DNA of 22,122 nucleotides from contig NWUY0300010641.1 of assembly GCA_004151065.3 (NCBI GenBank), forward strand, positions 35,941-58,062, written 5' to 3'. Below the pieces are notes generated by a model. The model saw only the letters and a list, made by a program, of their open reading frames with translations. It made no database searches and was not told the DNA's origin. A program made the translations under genes and the position numbers. The DNA comes from Larix sibirica. Lineage: Eukaryota; Streptophyta; Pinopsida; Pinales; Pinaceae. Shown one piece after another: positions 9,372 through 19,329 of the stretch. Every line of letters starts with the position of its first letter. Within the stretch, counting starts at the first letter, position 1.

Positions 9372-9620
9372 AAAAATCACATTATTTTTTTCTTTCTTTA
9401 GATGGTAGTCCACCCCAAATAGTTTAGAATGTTGTTAGACCTTGAGTTAAGAAAAACACCTTTAAGTTGAATATGGAGAACAAAGGTATATTCGTGAATT
9501 ACTTGTCAAAGGTGGAGCAGATAATCATGTGAATTACTTGTCGAACTGAAGTATACCTCTTGAATTTCAAAATTCAAGGACCTATTCACTCGCAAGGACA
9601 TGAGAAGGCTATGAGTATAT
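9372..9620 (+). repeat. Dispersed repeat R1, copy C (partial)
   Basis: Shared landmarks are AAAATCACATTATTTTTT (with copy B), GTTGTTAGACCTTGAGTTAAG (with copy A, near-identical), AAGTTGAATATGGAGAACAAAGGTATATT (with copy B) and GTGAATTACTTGTC, which occurs twice here. The CTCTTGAATTT...ATTCAAGGACCTATTCACT piece matches about 4235-4260. No ORF was found. Confidence 0.65.
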
Positions 9621-9879
9621 TTTTCTTTTGAATTCTTTCATTTGCATAAATTCAGATGTGAGATCCTCTTCATGTCCAATAAAACCTGGCTTATAGTTTC
9701 TAAAGACTACATATAGTATCTATCCAAAAAAAATCCAAATTAATTAATAAAAAAACAATTCTTTTATAAAAGATTGTCCAAAATTTAAGGCATCCAAAAC
9801 TACCATTAAAAGAAACTATCCACCAAATCATTCTAAATGAAATGGATCTAGAAATCACACATTCACATTGTGAACTAGG
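9621..9879. other. AT-rich, no clear gene
   Basis: Minus-strand open frames here are short and continue the relic to the right in another frame without recognisable motifs. Confidence 0.35.
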
Positions 9880-10050
9880 ATATAAGTTCAAGCTTGAATT
9901 TTGCGAGAGTTTGTTTAGATAGGATATCAACCTCTTCATTAGTTTTTGAAAAATATGATGAGCATGAACCTCTTAAAAAAGGCAGAGAATACCTTCGATC
10001 ATGTGCATCAAAGAAAAGAATGACAAATTTGAAATCTTGAACTTGTCTAA

Positions 10051-10088
10051 TAAATGTTGAATAACCAAGTAAATGTTGAATAACCAAA
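10051..10088 (+). repeat. 19-bp tandem duplication
   Basis: TAAATGTTGAATAACCAAG at 10051-10069 is followed directly by the same sequence at 10070-10088. It lies inside the RNase H relic and adds residues to its minus-strand frame. Confidence 0.9.
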
Positions 10089-10091
10089 GAA

Positions 10092-10331
10092 GACTCTCCA
10101 TATACATTTATAGATACCAGTCCCAAGCAAAACAATAATTTTAGGACAAATTCAAAACCACATTTACAATTATTATCTTGGTTTTCCTTATAAAAGAAAG
10201 CCTAAGGCATTGAGTCTCCATATAAATTTATAGAGATCACTCCCAAGCAAAACAATAATTCTAGGACAAATTCAAAACCACACTTGCAATTATTATCTTG
10301 GCTTTCCTTATAAAATAAAGCCTAAGGCATT
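10092..10331 (+). repeat. 120-bp tandem duplication
   Basis: Two head-to-tail units of 120 bp (10092-10211, 10212-10331) share TCTCCATATA, TCCCAAGCAAAACAATAATT and CCTAAGGCATTG at constant spacing, with about ten differences. The duplicated piece covers the RNase H active-site region on the minus strand. Confidence 0.9.
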
Positions 10332-11005
10332 GTCTAAATAACCAAATTTTCATCCACTTATTCTAAATACTTGGGTTATTATTTTTGTGAAATTATTGTT
10401 TTAAGAAATGTTATGCAAATATAGTTAATAAAGAAAAAATAATATGAATATTAATGTAATTTTAGATGATATTATTGCATACATTGTAAAGTTGAGATAT
10501 AGATTATTAAAATTATGGAATAATTTATATTTAGCAATTAAAATTCTATTGCAATAAGAGAGGAGAAAGTATCCATTTACAATTGAAAATTTGAATTAAT
10601 TAAGAGGTTAGAATTAATTAAGTATGGCATACTATGAAGGTGAAGGTGGACCGACCCTACACAATGCACTTTTAAAAGGATTTTAGAAAGAAAAATGCAT
10701 TATAGATATTTTGGCATGGTAGTGGTTGTAGGGGAAAACATTTTTGCATGAGTGTTCAATAGACAAAGACACATGGTAATTGTAGAAAAAATCATAAATT
10801 TTGACATGAAAATCATAGTATAGGAAGATAGTGCATTTCATTGGCCTTTAGTTTTATTTTTCCTTTTATATTTTAAGGAAAACAAATTCCTAAGCCTTGC
10901 TAAGTATAGAACACAAGTTTACATTAAGTTGGTATTGTTGATTTTTTTGTACCTTTGAGGTGTTCCCCTAGTGACTTTGTCCCTAAGTTACTAAAGGGGG
11001 ATAAG
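10332..11005. other. AT-rich, no gene; purine tract at the right end
   Basis: No coding frame was recognised. AAAGGGGGATAAG at 10993-11005, directly before TGACATG, resembles a polypurine tract next to an LTR start. Confidence 0.4.
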
Positions 11006-11532
11006 TGACATGACCCTTGCATTAATTTCATGAGATGTGGAATTAATTTCACTTTAGAGTCATAGAGTGACTTTTTTAAAACTTTAATGAGGTGAGAGAA
11101 ATTAATTATTTTATGGAGAAAAAAGGTGAATTAATCTTCTCCATTGATTTGACATCACAAGATCTAGTGTGGGCCATTGGATCTTTTGGCCATTTAGTAA
11201 CCCTCATTAACCAAATAAAAGGGCTAGGGAAAGATAAAGACACACATTGTTTCCCTAAGATTTGGAGAAGTCGACCACTTGAGAAAAGAGAGAACATGGA
11301 GAGAGAAGAAGGATGTGGGAATGCATTCCTAGGAAACCTAAAACATTCTACAACAACATGAAAATCGATAGCAAGAACACATTCCGAAAAGGAGGATTGG
11401 GTACGAATTCTGAAGTGTTTAACACAATTTTCGAGGGAGTAGATTCAACATTTAATTGCAGTAAGTGTACAGTTTTGGGAAAAGCCTTTACTATTTATTG
11501 GTTTCACACATTTTTGAGGTATGTTTGGGCAC
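11006..11532 (+). mobile_element. Copia-type LTR, left part (split by the LINE)
   Basis: The proposed start is TGACATGACCC, directly after a purine tract. The right end is set by the LINE target site TATGTTTGGGCAC (11520-11532). The remaining half resumes at 18803 and ends in TTTTTACA before a tRNA primer binding site. The two halves give an LTR of about 1.05 kb with TG...CA ends. The right half is well supported. The left boundary is an inference. The 89- and 96-codon open frames inside have no known domains. Confidence 0.5.
11520..11532 (+). repeat. LINE target site duplication, left copy
   Basis: TATGTTTGGGCAC is identical to 18790-18802, which lies directly behind the LINE poly(A) run. 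The neighbouring bases differ on both sides, so the duplication is exactly 13 bp. This is a typical size for L1-type target-primed insertion. Confidence 0.9.
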
Positions 11533-11613
11533 GAGGTGTATTAATTATTTATGTCATGAAAGCTGAAAAAAATGCCCTACAACTCTCTCATGCTAGGGTT
11601 TGAGATTCTCTAG

Positions 11614-13212
11614 GGTTCAGTTTTGCAGCTTGTGTTGCTGGCGGCTAGTAGTGTAGGTCGGAGGAACCCCTCCTTCAACTCTATCTTATTGCACAAGGTT
11701 CCCCCGACCAATCCATTGGTTATTGCAGGTTCAAGAACTACAACGGTTAGCTCTTAATCAAAAGGGAAGGGAGGAGTAGGGTCGGGCTCTTCTCCCCAGG
11801 AAGCCTCGTTTCCATCGACTGATCAACCATCAGAACATCCAGCACCTGGAGATGCTTTGCAGAACAACTCGAAATATAGACCCAAAACTCTGCAAATCCC
11901 TCAGTATGAAATCACTTCCACTCTTGTCAGTGAAAAAATATAGTTCATGCAGGACCATGCAATCATTTGTAAATTCATAGGCATATGGCGTACGAAAAAA
12001 TCTATGGTAGGATGGATCGTCAGCACATGGAATCGCAAGGGAGAATGCGAGTTAAAACTCGGTTCAAAAGGATTTTTGACGGTTATTTTTCATAACCTAG
12101 AAGAAAATCATCGCATCTTTCAAGGAGGTCCCTACTTCTACCACTCTACAGGGATCTATATTTGTAATTGGAAAGAACAATTCTCCCCAGAAAAAGAGGA
12201 TTTCAAAGTGGTCCCAGTCTATATTTGGATCTACTCCCTCCCACAAGAGTTCTGGAATATTGAAACACTCATGGGAATTGGAGACATGCTGGGTACCTTT
12301 GTACAAATATCAGATGCCACCTTGATAGGAAGGTACACCTCCTATGCAATATTTTGCCTCTATCTGGACATTTCAGTAGCTCTCCCTGAAGCGATTTTCC
12401 TTAGTCACAGAGATTCTGAGTGGATCCAACCCTTGGACTATGAGCACATTCCATTTTGTTGTAGGAAATGTCACGAGCAGGGCCACCTTTTTAAGGAATG
12501 CCCCTTAAATGCTAAACCCCATGCCCCCTCTCGTACGAACAATAAAGATGAAGATGGATTCACCATGGCCATGAATAAGCATAGACATCCCAAAAAGACT
12601 CAAAACCCTAATCCTCCTCAGGAGGCTCGAGTCCAAAACACCTTCTATGTTCTCTCTGAAATTGAACAGCCTGATCCCAAGGAAGGAGAAATTCCTGAAG
12701 CAGCGATGGAGAAAATCCCTCTAACATTTTTAGATCATCTGAAAAATTCACCCCTGGAACCTCTGAATAATTATGAACCCTCTTTCTCGCGGGAAGAGAT
12801 CCTAGCCTTGATAGCAGAAATGAACCAAAGGATGGTCGAGGATGGTGACTCCTATGATGGAGAAGATATGGAACTAGGGGAACTAGACCTATCCATCTGG
12901 TATGATGCTAAAAAGAAAGTGAACACATAATGTATCCCTTCCCACTAGTTGAAGCTCTTTGCGGATCTTTACAGCAACATTCATAAGCACAAGGCTCCGA
13001 TGGGACAAGTAGAAGAATCCACATAGGACTACAACAAACTGACTCTAGGAATCAAGCAGCAACAAAAACATATTGATATGCCTAAAATACAAAGTGAAAC
13101 ACCTGAGCAAGGCATGAAATACAACAGGAAACTAATCAAAGAACTAGGGGCCTTCCCAGTAGATTCAGGTCAAAGTTACTGCCTAGAGGCTCATTTCCCC
13201 CCCGTAGTTTAA
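11614..13212 (+). pseudogene. LINE ORF1: DUF4283 and CCHC zinc knuckle
   Basis: ORF1 proteins of plant L1 elements bind the element RNA. The longest clean frame is 11947-12930. The same frame is readable upstream to 11614 and downstream to TAA 13210-13212, with internal stops TAA 11755-11757, TAG 11941-11943, TAA 12928-12930, TAG 12946-12948 and TAG 13024-13026. The DUF4283 domain starts upstream of the ATG at 11947, since the text before the TAG (STLVSEKI) continues into FMQDHAIICKFIGIW. It is followed by FQGGPYFY, PVYIWIYSLPQEFWN and YTSYAIFCLYLDIS. A CX2CX4HX4C knuckle occupies residues 172-185 counted from 11947 (CRKCHEQGHLFKEC). The C-terminal part is acidic. The true start is unclear. 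Confidence 0.85.
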
Positions 13213-16200
13213 ATGGAATTAAAACTCATTTCTTGGAACATCAGGGGAATTAGAAGTGATTCCAAAAGACGTCTATTCAAAAATAGGATTCTCACTGAGA
13301 AACCTGTTGTTATTATGTTGCAAGAAACTAAATGCTCGGAGCAAAAGCTCCTTGAATTTGTTACTAAGTCTTGGAAAAAAGCGCAAGTCATAGCTCTTGA
13401 TGCGAGAGGAAGTGCGGGAGGCATCGCTATTATTTAGGACCCCACTGTCCTTCAAATTGAAGGTTTCTTCTCTTCCCAGCACACCCTTTCTGGTTGGTTC
13501 AAAATCTTGGGAACCAACCATGGAGGAGTCCTCATCAATGTTTATGGACCTCAACAAATGGAGCAAAAACTTAACTTCATCAAGCACCTCAATTGGATCC
13601 AAAATAGAATTCCATCTCGGAATTGGATAATAGGAGGTGAATTTAACATAATCTCATCCCTCATGGAAAAAAAGGGAGGTATCAGAAGACTGGACAAAGA
13701 CAGTGAGGCCTTTCAAACTCTCACTGGGGATCTTAAGTTAGCTGATATCCAAACCACCAATGGATTTTTCACCAGGAACAACAGAAGAGGAGGGGATAGA
13801 CAAGTGGCTAGCCACCTGGATAGATTCCTAACCTCCTCCTCCCTCCTTCAAAACCAAATTAATCTCTCTGCCACTATTCTCCCTGCAGTAGGATCTAATC
13901 ACTGGCCGATGAGTCTGCTTTTCGAATTTGAAGGGATCCATAGAAGAAGACCTTTCAGATTTGAGAAATTTTCGTTATCTCACCCATATTTTATGACGAA
14001 ATATGGTGGGAGAGCTCTACTCAAACGGAGGGTTCGGTCATGTACAAATTCCAACAAAGACTCAAGCATCTAAAAACTTAGCTCAATATTTGGAACAAAA
14101 CGAAATTTGGAAACATTTTCGAGGAGAAGTGGCAGTTGGAAACCCAACTGAATAGCATTATGATGCAAGCCATTCTCACTAGATTCACGATAGAGCTCAA
14201 ATAGCAGGAGTTTTCCCTTCAGGAGCAGCTCAAATTTCGTTATCAACAAGAAGAATAAATGTGGAGGCAGAAGTACAGGGTTCAATGGCTTAAAGAGGGT
14301 AAAAGAAACACCAGTTTCTTCCATCACTCTATGCTGCAAAGGAGGTAGCAAAACATAATTTCTAGGAAATTGAGGAAGAATTAATCTACTTCTACAAGGA
14401 TCTTCTCAAAGAAACTATGGGGGACAGAACTTCGACTATCAATCAAATCCTTTAGCACATACCCAGTCTTATCTCGCAGGAGCAAAACTACGGCCTCTCC
14501 CAAGACATTTCCCTCATTGAAGTTGAAATGGTGGCTATGGAGATGAACTTGGGAAAAGCTCCCAGCCCTGATGGTTTCACTTCAAATTTATTCGAAGCCT
14601 ACTGGATCATAATCAAGCATGATGTATGGGAAGTTGTTGAAAGCTCTAGAAAATCAGGGATCATCCTACCTGCCCTCAATGCCACTTTCGTAACTCTCAT
14701 CCCCAAAATTGAAAAGCCCTCCAAACCTTCAAATTTTAGACCAATATCCTTGTGAATTTTCATCTACAAAATCATCACCAAAATCATTTCCAACCATTTG
14801 AATCCAATCCTTCCCCTGATCATCTCTTATGAGCAAATGGGAGATGTGGAAGGGAGACAAATTCTAGACTACATCATCACTACACATGAAGCCATCCACT
14901 CCCTCAAAACCTCTTGAACCTTTGGTATTCTCTTAAATATGGACATGTCTAAAGCATTCGATAAAATAAGTTGGAAATTCCTTCAGGCCATGCTAGTAGA
15001 CTTCGGCTTCTCTACCAGCTGGGTCAATTGGGTGCTAACTCTGGTCTCCTCACTTTCTTCTCCATTCTTATCAATGGCTCCCCCTCATCCACCTTCTCTT
15101 CTTCAAGAGGAATCCGCCAAGGGGACCCCCTCTCCCCTTACCTCTTTATAATCTTAGCTAAGGGGCTTGGAAGATACATCAAAGTGCAAGTTCAGGCGAA
15201 CTAGATACAGAGACTCAAACTGGATGACTCAAGTATGACTCACTCTCACCTCTAGTTTGTGGAAAACACCATGATGATGGGACATGCCTCTGTGAGAGAA
15301 GCAAAATGTTCTAAGGAGGTTTTGAAAATATTTGGGGACACCTTGGGTGTGTTTATTAATAACCTCAAGTCTTAGATATTCTTCTTCCATTCTCCTATCC
15401 TCACCCAACTCAGAATTACCATAATTTTGGGTTTTCAAAAGAGTTCCCATCCATCCAAATTTCTCAGTGCCCCCCTCATTGACTCTATGCTAAAAAATGA
15501 TTCCTCGAAGGACCTTCTGCACAAACTTGAGTCCAAGATCTCATCCTGGACCTTCATAGCTCTAAACTTCCCAGGCTGGCTCAGTTTGCAAAAGTCAGTC
15601 CTCCAAGCCATGCCTCTATACCTCTTCTCTGTCATGACTGCGCCCCAACAAATTCTAAAGTCCATCCGCAATAGGCAGAGAAAATTCTTATGGGGAGGAG
15701 CTCTCCTAAACAAAAAATGGCCCCTTGTTGCTTGGAAAACCCTTTGTCTGGATAAAAATAAAGGAGGTTTGCATCTCAGAGACCCACTCACTCTCAACTG
15801 GGTACTCTATGCAAAGATTTGGTGGAGATGCATCAAGGAATCGACCCTTCCTTGGACTATTATTTGGAAAGATAAGTATGTCAGGGAAGTGAGTCAGGAA
15901 TATCATATCAGAACTGAGCATTTCTCTGAAGGATCGATAATTTGGAACTCGGCCAAGGCCTAGAAAGATCTCATCCGTGCCCTAAGCTTTTGGGAAATTC
16001 GGGATGGGAACTCTACTCTGTTCTGGGAATATGCTTGGAAGCAACTCCCTCCTTTGCAATCCAGAGAAAATATCCTAGACATAAAAAACAAAATGCAACA
16101 AGCTAGCAGGGTGAAAGTGGCCCAGGAAAGTTCTTGTCCAAGCTAAACCTAATAAATTGAGATGGGGTCACGAACCTAAAGGATCCTTCACTGTCAAAGA

Positions 16201-17288
16201 AGCCTCCCAACTGACTCTTCTGACCATAGATCAGCAAAAAGGCATAATTTGGGACAAAATCTGGGATTCAAGCCTCTGGCCCAAAGTCAAAACCTTCCTT
16301 TGGCTCATAGGACACATGCGCATTCTCACCTGGGACCAACTTGGAAAAAGAGGATTCCAGGGTCCTACCAGATGTCCCCTTTGCAATATGTCGGAAGATT
16401 CCATGGAGCACCTGCTAAATAAATTCCCTTATGCATCAGTGGTTTGGGATTGGGGAGCGAGACTATTCCGTAACTTGAACAGAAACATAGATGATATGCT
16501 TGATACCATCCGAAATTGGCATCCCCACCCGTTTGTTAGCCCTTTCCTAAAAAATCTTTCGAATCTTTTCCCAAGCTTAGCCCTTTGGAATATTTGGAAA
16601 GAAAGGAACAAAAGGATCTTTAAGAATGAAACTCTCCCACTCATCTGGTCCTCTCACTCATAAAATCCAATTTACAAGAAACTCTTCGACTCAAGCAGTG
16701 GTAGGCCGCTGATCTTCAGAGTTCTCCTCAAGAGAAACTCATTCTCCAAGCTTGGGCCTTTTTCATTTCTAACATTGGAACTACCAACCTCTCTCCTCCG
16801 CTGAAGGCAACTATCCCCTCTACTTGGTCCCCTCCTTTAGATCCCTTTATCAAGCTAAACTTGATGAGGCCTCCAAAGGAAACCCATGGCCAGCGGGAAT
16901 TGGTGGAGTATTCAGAAACTACAAGGGAGATATTCTCCACATCTTTGCAGAGTCCATTGGCTCCTCCACCAATAATGTGGTAGAGCTTTTAGCACTTATC
17001 GTTGGCCTCCATATAGCTTGGCATCTTGGCTAAAGGTCTCTTGTGGTGGAAGGCGATTCCCAGATAATTATAATCATTGTTCAAAAACTTTCTACTGGCA
17101 CTCCATTGAGCAAGCTTTCAAAATATTGGTGCTTGGACTGGTTAAAGGAAAACCTCCGCGATTCTCTCCCTTACTTCCAGGTCCTTCAAGCAAGCAACTT
17201 AAGAAGAATGGGTAATAAACTTGCTGATCACCTGGATAATGATGGCATGGATGTTGCTTCTAAAATGATCAACCACGATTGGACGTAG
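13213..17288 (+). pseudogene. LINE ORF2: endonuclease, reverse transcriptase, zf-RVT and RNase H
   Basis: ORF2 nicks the target and copies the element RNA there. Its ATG directly follows the ORF1 stop. The endonuclease (13213-13960) has ISWNIRG, LQETK, NVYGP and LDRF, but GGDFN reads GGEFN and the terminal SDH reads SNH. A frameshift lies near 13998 and a deletion near 14365. The reverse transcriptase (about 14528-15420) has GKAPSPDGF, FRPISL, NMDMSKAFD with its Asp, and [12 protein letters not shown]. The (F/Y)xDD box reads FVEN at 15256-15267. Then come LGFQKSSHPSKFLSAPL, a thumb region, zf-RVT (VKTFLWLIGH, RCPLC, MEHLL, 16260-16440) and RNase H (ASKGNPWPAGIGGVF, NNVVELLAL, VVEGDSQ, GNKLADHL, 16850-17240). 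Stops are at 13435, 14753, 14915, 15202, 15253, 15373, 15961, 17031 and 17286, with further frameshifts near 15045, 16130, 16660 and 16865. The gene is dead. Confidence 0.9.
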
Positions 17289-18042
17289 TTCAATCTTCAA
17301 CCTCTCAAGGATCAACTTCAGAGTATTAGAGATCAGGAATGCCCTTCCCCACGGTGGGTGGATAGCGGTATTGATGGGTGGGATGGGGAAGGTCACATGG
17401 CTGGAAGCCCAGGCCCTCGTGCTCCCACCTCATCACCCAATGCTCGAGGTTAATCATGCCTTCAGCTGGCAGTCTTTTCTCCAACATGATAGTAGGGTCA
17501 TGACTAAGTGTGGCATGATTACTCTTAGGACAGAGGAAAATTGGTGGAGACGGCATCAAATCTCCACCATGCACAATCATAATTGGATTTTTGCTAGTTT
17601 TATGAAGCATTGCAGAAGGGATCGAGGAACAATTTTTAATTCCTTCACTATTCTACTCATGCCTGCAACTCTGAATACTATGGTTGGAATTCAGGCTATT
17701 CAGTGAGAGACTGAATTCGTGCACAGTGATGTCGCCCTAGCCTTGGCCCTCCCTGGTAAGTTATCGCTTCATTGGGTTCCCTGCCCCTTTAATTGCTAAG
17801 TGTTTTCTGTCTTTTTTCCTCTTGGGTGCTCTTCCTATCTGTTCCCTCCCCTCGGTTGGTGGGAATTTCTTACTGACAAGTTCACCTTGGTTGAGGGGGA
17901 TATCTTCCTGTGCACCTGCGCCCATGAACCCTTGCATTTCCCCGTCTCGCTCCTCCTGGTTTTGGTGGAGACCTACGGTGGTGGTCTTTTCCCCTCCCTC
18001 TCGTCAGCTGTGGTAATTTCCTTCTCCCTTCCCTCTTTCATA
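17289..18042 (+). other. LINE 3' region: ORF2 tail and pyrimidine-rich stretch
   Basis: After the last RNase H motif the text still looks partly coding (111 open codons at 17371-17706), but no domain is recognised. It may be a degraded ORF2 C-terminus. From about 17805 to 18040 the plus strand is markedly C/T-rich, then an ATG opens the next frame. This stretch could be the leader of that frame or plain 3' untranslated sequence. Confidence 0.4.
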
Positions 18043-18519
18043 ATGCCTCCTCAGAAGAACCCCCGTCAAGCCTCGACCTTGCTCGATTTCTATATGAAGG
18101 AACCCATGACTCCTCGTATTCGGTTTCAATAGTAGTTAGTGGAAAAATGCAAGAGATATAAGAAGGAGATTCCTGTGTCTACACAAGAGAGAATTCAACA
18201 AGCTGAGGTTGAAATAGATGATGATAGAATCTGCATTGAGGAGGAAGATATTAAAAAGGAATTTAAGGACCTAGTCCCTGACCCTGGATCTTCTCATGGC
18301 CACCTCACACTCTATCAGAAATCCCTGGATCTGCATTGGTCGGAGAAGATGATTCTGGGTCGTACCTTAGTGGAGAAAGATGAGCAGAATGGGGAAATTA
18401 TGCTCTAACAGGATGAGATGTTGCTGCTCCTGCAGCACATCCTAAGCAACTAGATTGAAATCGGCAAGCGTTTGGGTCTGAGCTTCGAGACAGGCTCAAC
18501 CAACAGAACTCCTAAGTAA
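18043..18519 (+). pseudogene. Possible LINE ORF3 (broken), function unknown
   Basis: One frame runs from ATG 18043 (MPPQKNPRQASTLLDFYMK) to TAA 18517-18519, 158 codons, broken at TAG 18130, TAG 18133, TAA 18406 and TAG 18451. Each of these stops is one C-to-T step from Gln. The 69 codons from 18136 to 18405 are clean and encode a highly charged, probably helical protein (VEKCKRYKKEIPVSTQERIQ, IEEEDIKKEFKDLV), followed by a Leu-rich part (MLLLLQHILSN). It matches no retroelement domain I know. It lies between ORF2 and the poly(A), where plant L1 elements normally have untranslated sequence. It could be a captured host fragment, an element gene or a chance frame. Confidence 0.4.
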
Positions 18520-18777
18520 TCGGCTTTGGTCTTTGCAATAGGTTTTTGTTGTTATATTCCTAGTTTTATTATGTTTAAATACTTCTTTATAAACTCTGTT
18601 AGCATGGATAATTCTGTTTTAAGACTTCTAAAGAATTCTCAAACTCTATGGTTCAGTCTCGTTTCCTTTCGAGGGAGACTACTTCTCTGATTTTCAAGCC
18701 TGTTTTCCCTCTGTTGGGAGGGCTTAGTTTTTTTTTTTAATTCTCTTTTTTGGCAATAGAAGGATCATCTAACTTAC

Positions 18778-18788
18778 AAAAAAAAAAA
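18778..18788 (+). other. LINE poly(A) tail
   Basis: Eleven A residues directly before the right target site copy mark the 3' end of the LINE and its plus orientation. Confidence 0.9.
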
Positions 18789-18789
18789 T

Positions 18790-18802
18790 TATGTTTGGGC
18801 AC
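18790..18802 (+). repeat. LINE target site duplication, right copy
   Basis: TATGTTTGGGCAC is identical to 11520-11532. Confidence 0.9.
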
Positions 18803-19329
18803 ATAAATCGACAATGAGTGTTGTTATAGTGGGATCACAAATTGAGGGAAAAGACTGATTTTGGCACAAAATTCGAGCAAGAAAGCAAACTCTGAGAAAC
18901 AATTTGTACAAGTCTGAGAAAGGAACAATTTTCAAGGTTGTTTATGTAAAAAAAATGAATTTTGTACAGTAGTATTTTTTAGGATGAGAATTTGTCTTTC
19001 ATGGTTGAGATAAGTTGTGCTTCCAAAGCTTGTAATATTTTGTACTTTGTTTTGGACGAGGAAAATAAAAGAACTCTCTCTCACATGTTTTACCCTGAAG
19101 GGTTTTTTCTTGATTCTTTTACCTAAATATTGTGTCTTGAATTTTCAATTGTGTGGGTGAATGAATTTATGCTCTATGTTTATAAGCTCCTTCATGTGTT
19201 TCAACTAATGGAAATTTTATTTTATGAGATAAAATTCATTTTCAGCAATCGTGTTAAAATGGGGCATGGGCATTAAACATTGTGAATAGTGAGATTTGAA
19301 ACCAGGTTGGGGAACTTAAAATTTTTACA
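18803..19329 (+). mobile_element. Copia-type LTR, right part
   Basis: The segment ends in TTTTTACA directly before the primer binding site, as expected for the 3' end of a 5' LTR. AATAAA at 19064-19069 in GGAAAATAAAAGAACTCTCTCTC looks like the LTR polyadenylation region. The left end is the LINE insertion point, and the sequence before it continues at 11532. Confidence 0.7.

Larger units (their letters stand above)
9880..10331 (-). pseudogene. Retroelement RNase H relic
   Basis: Read on the minus strand, 10135-9880 gives an open frame with INVYGESSLVIQHLLGY, where most RNase H domains have GDS with a catalytic Asp, and further on FSKTNEEVDILSKQTL, the usual N..AD.L region. The upstream 120-bp duplicate (10331-10212) encodes a related NLYGDS with the Asp kept, then runs into a stop. 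RNase H degrades the RNA strand of the RNA-DNA hybrid during reverse transcription. The order and spacing of motifs fit a retroelement RNase H. Whether it came from a Ty3 element or a LINE is not clear. No reverse transcriptase was found next to it. Confidence 0.5.
11533..18788 (+). mobile_element. Plant L1-type LINE, about 7.26 kb
   Basis: The element runs from just after the left target site to an 11-A run at 18778-18788. In order it holds a 5' region, ORF1 (DUF4283 and CCHC knuckle), ORF2 (endonuclease, reverse transcriptase, zf-RVT, RNase H), a 3' region with a possible third frame, and the poly(A). The matching 13-bp target sites and retained ORF1 argue against strong 5' truncation. The domain order is that of plant L1 elements with an acquired RNase H. 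Stops, frameshifts and lost catalytic residues make it inactive. It inserted into a copia LTR and so is younger than that LTR. Confidence 0.92.

Noticed and set aside
11092-11603. Two open frames of 89 and 96 codons before the LINE
   Set aside because: They lie in the presumed LTR, one crosses the LINE insertion point, and neither has a known domain.
1234-18080. Similar N-termini (MPPKK and MPPQK) of the gypsy extra frame and the LINE ORF3
   Set aside because: Only a few residues agree and the rest is unrelated. A basic, proline-rich start of this kind arises easily by chance.
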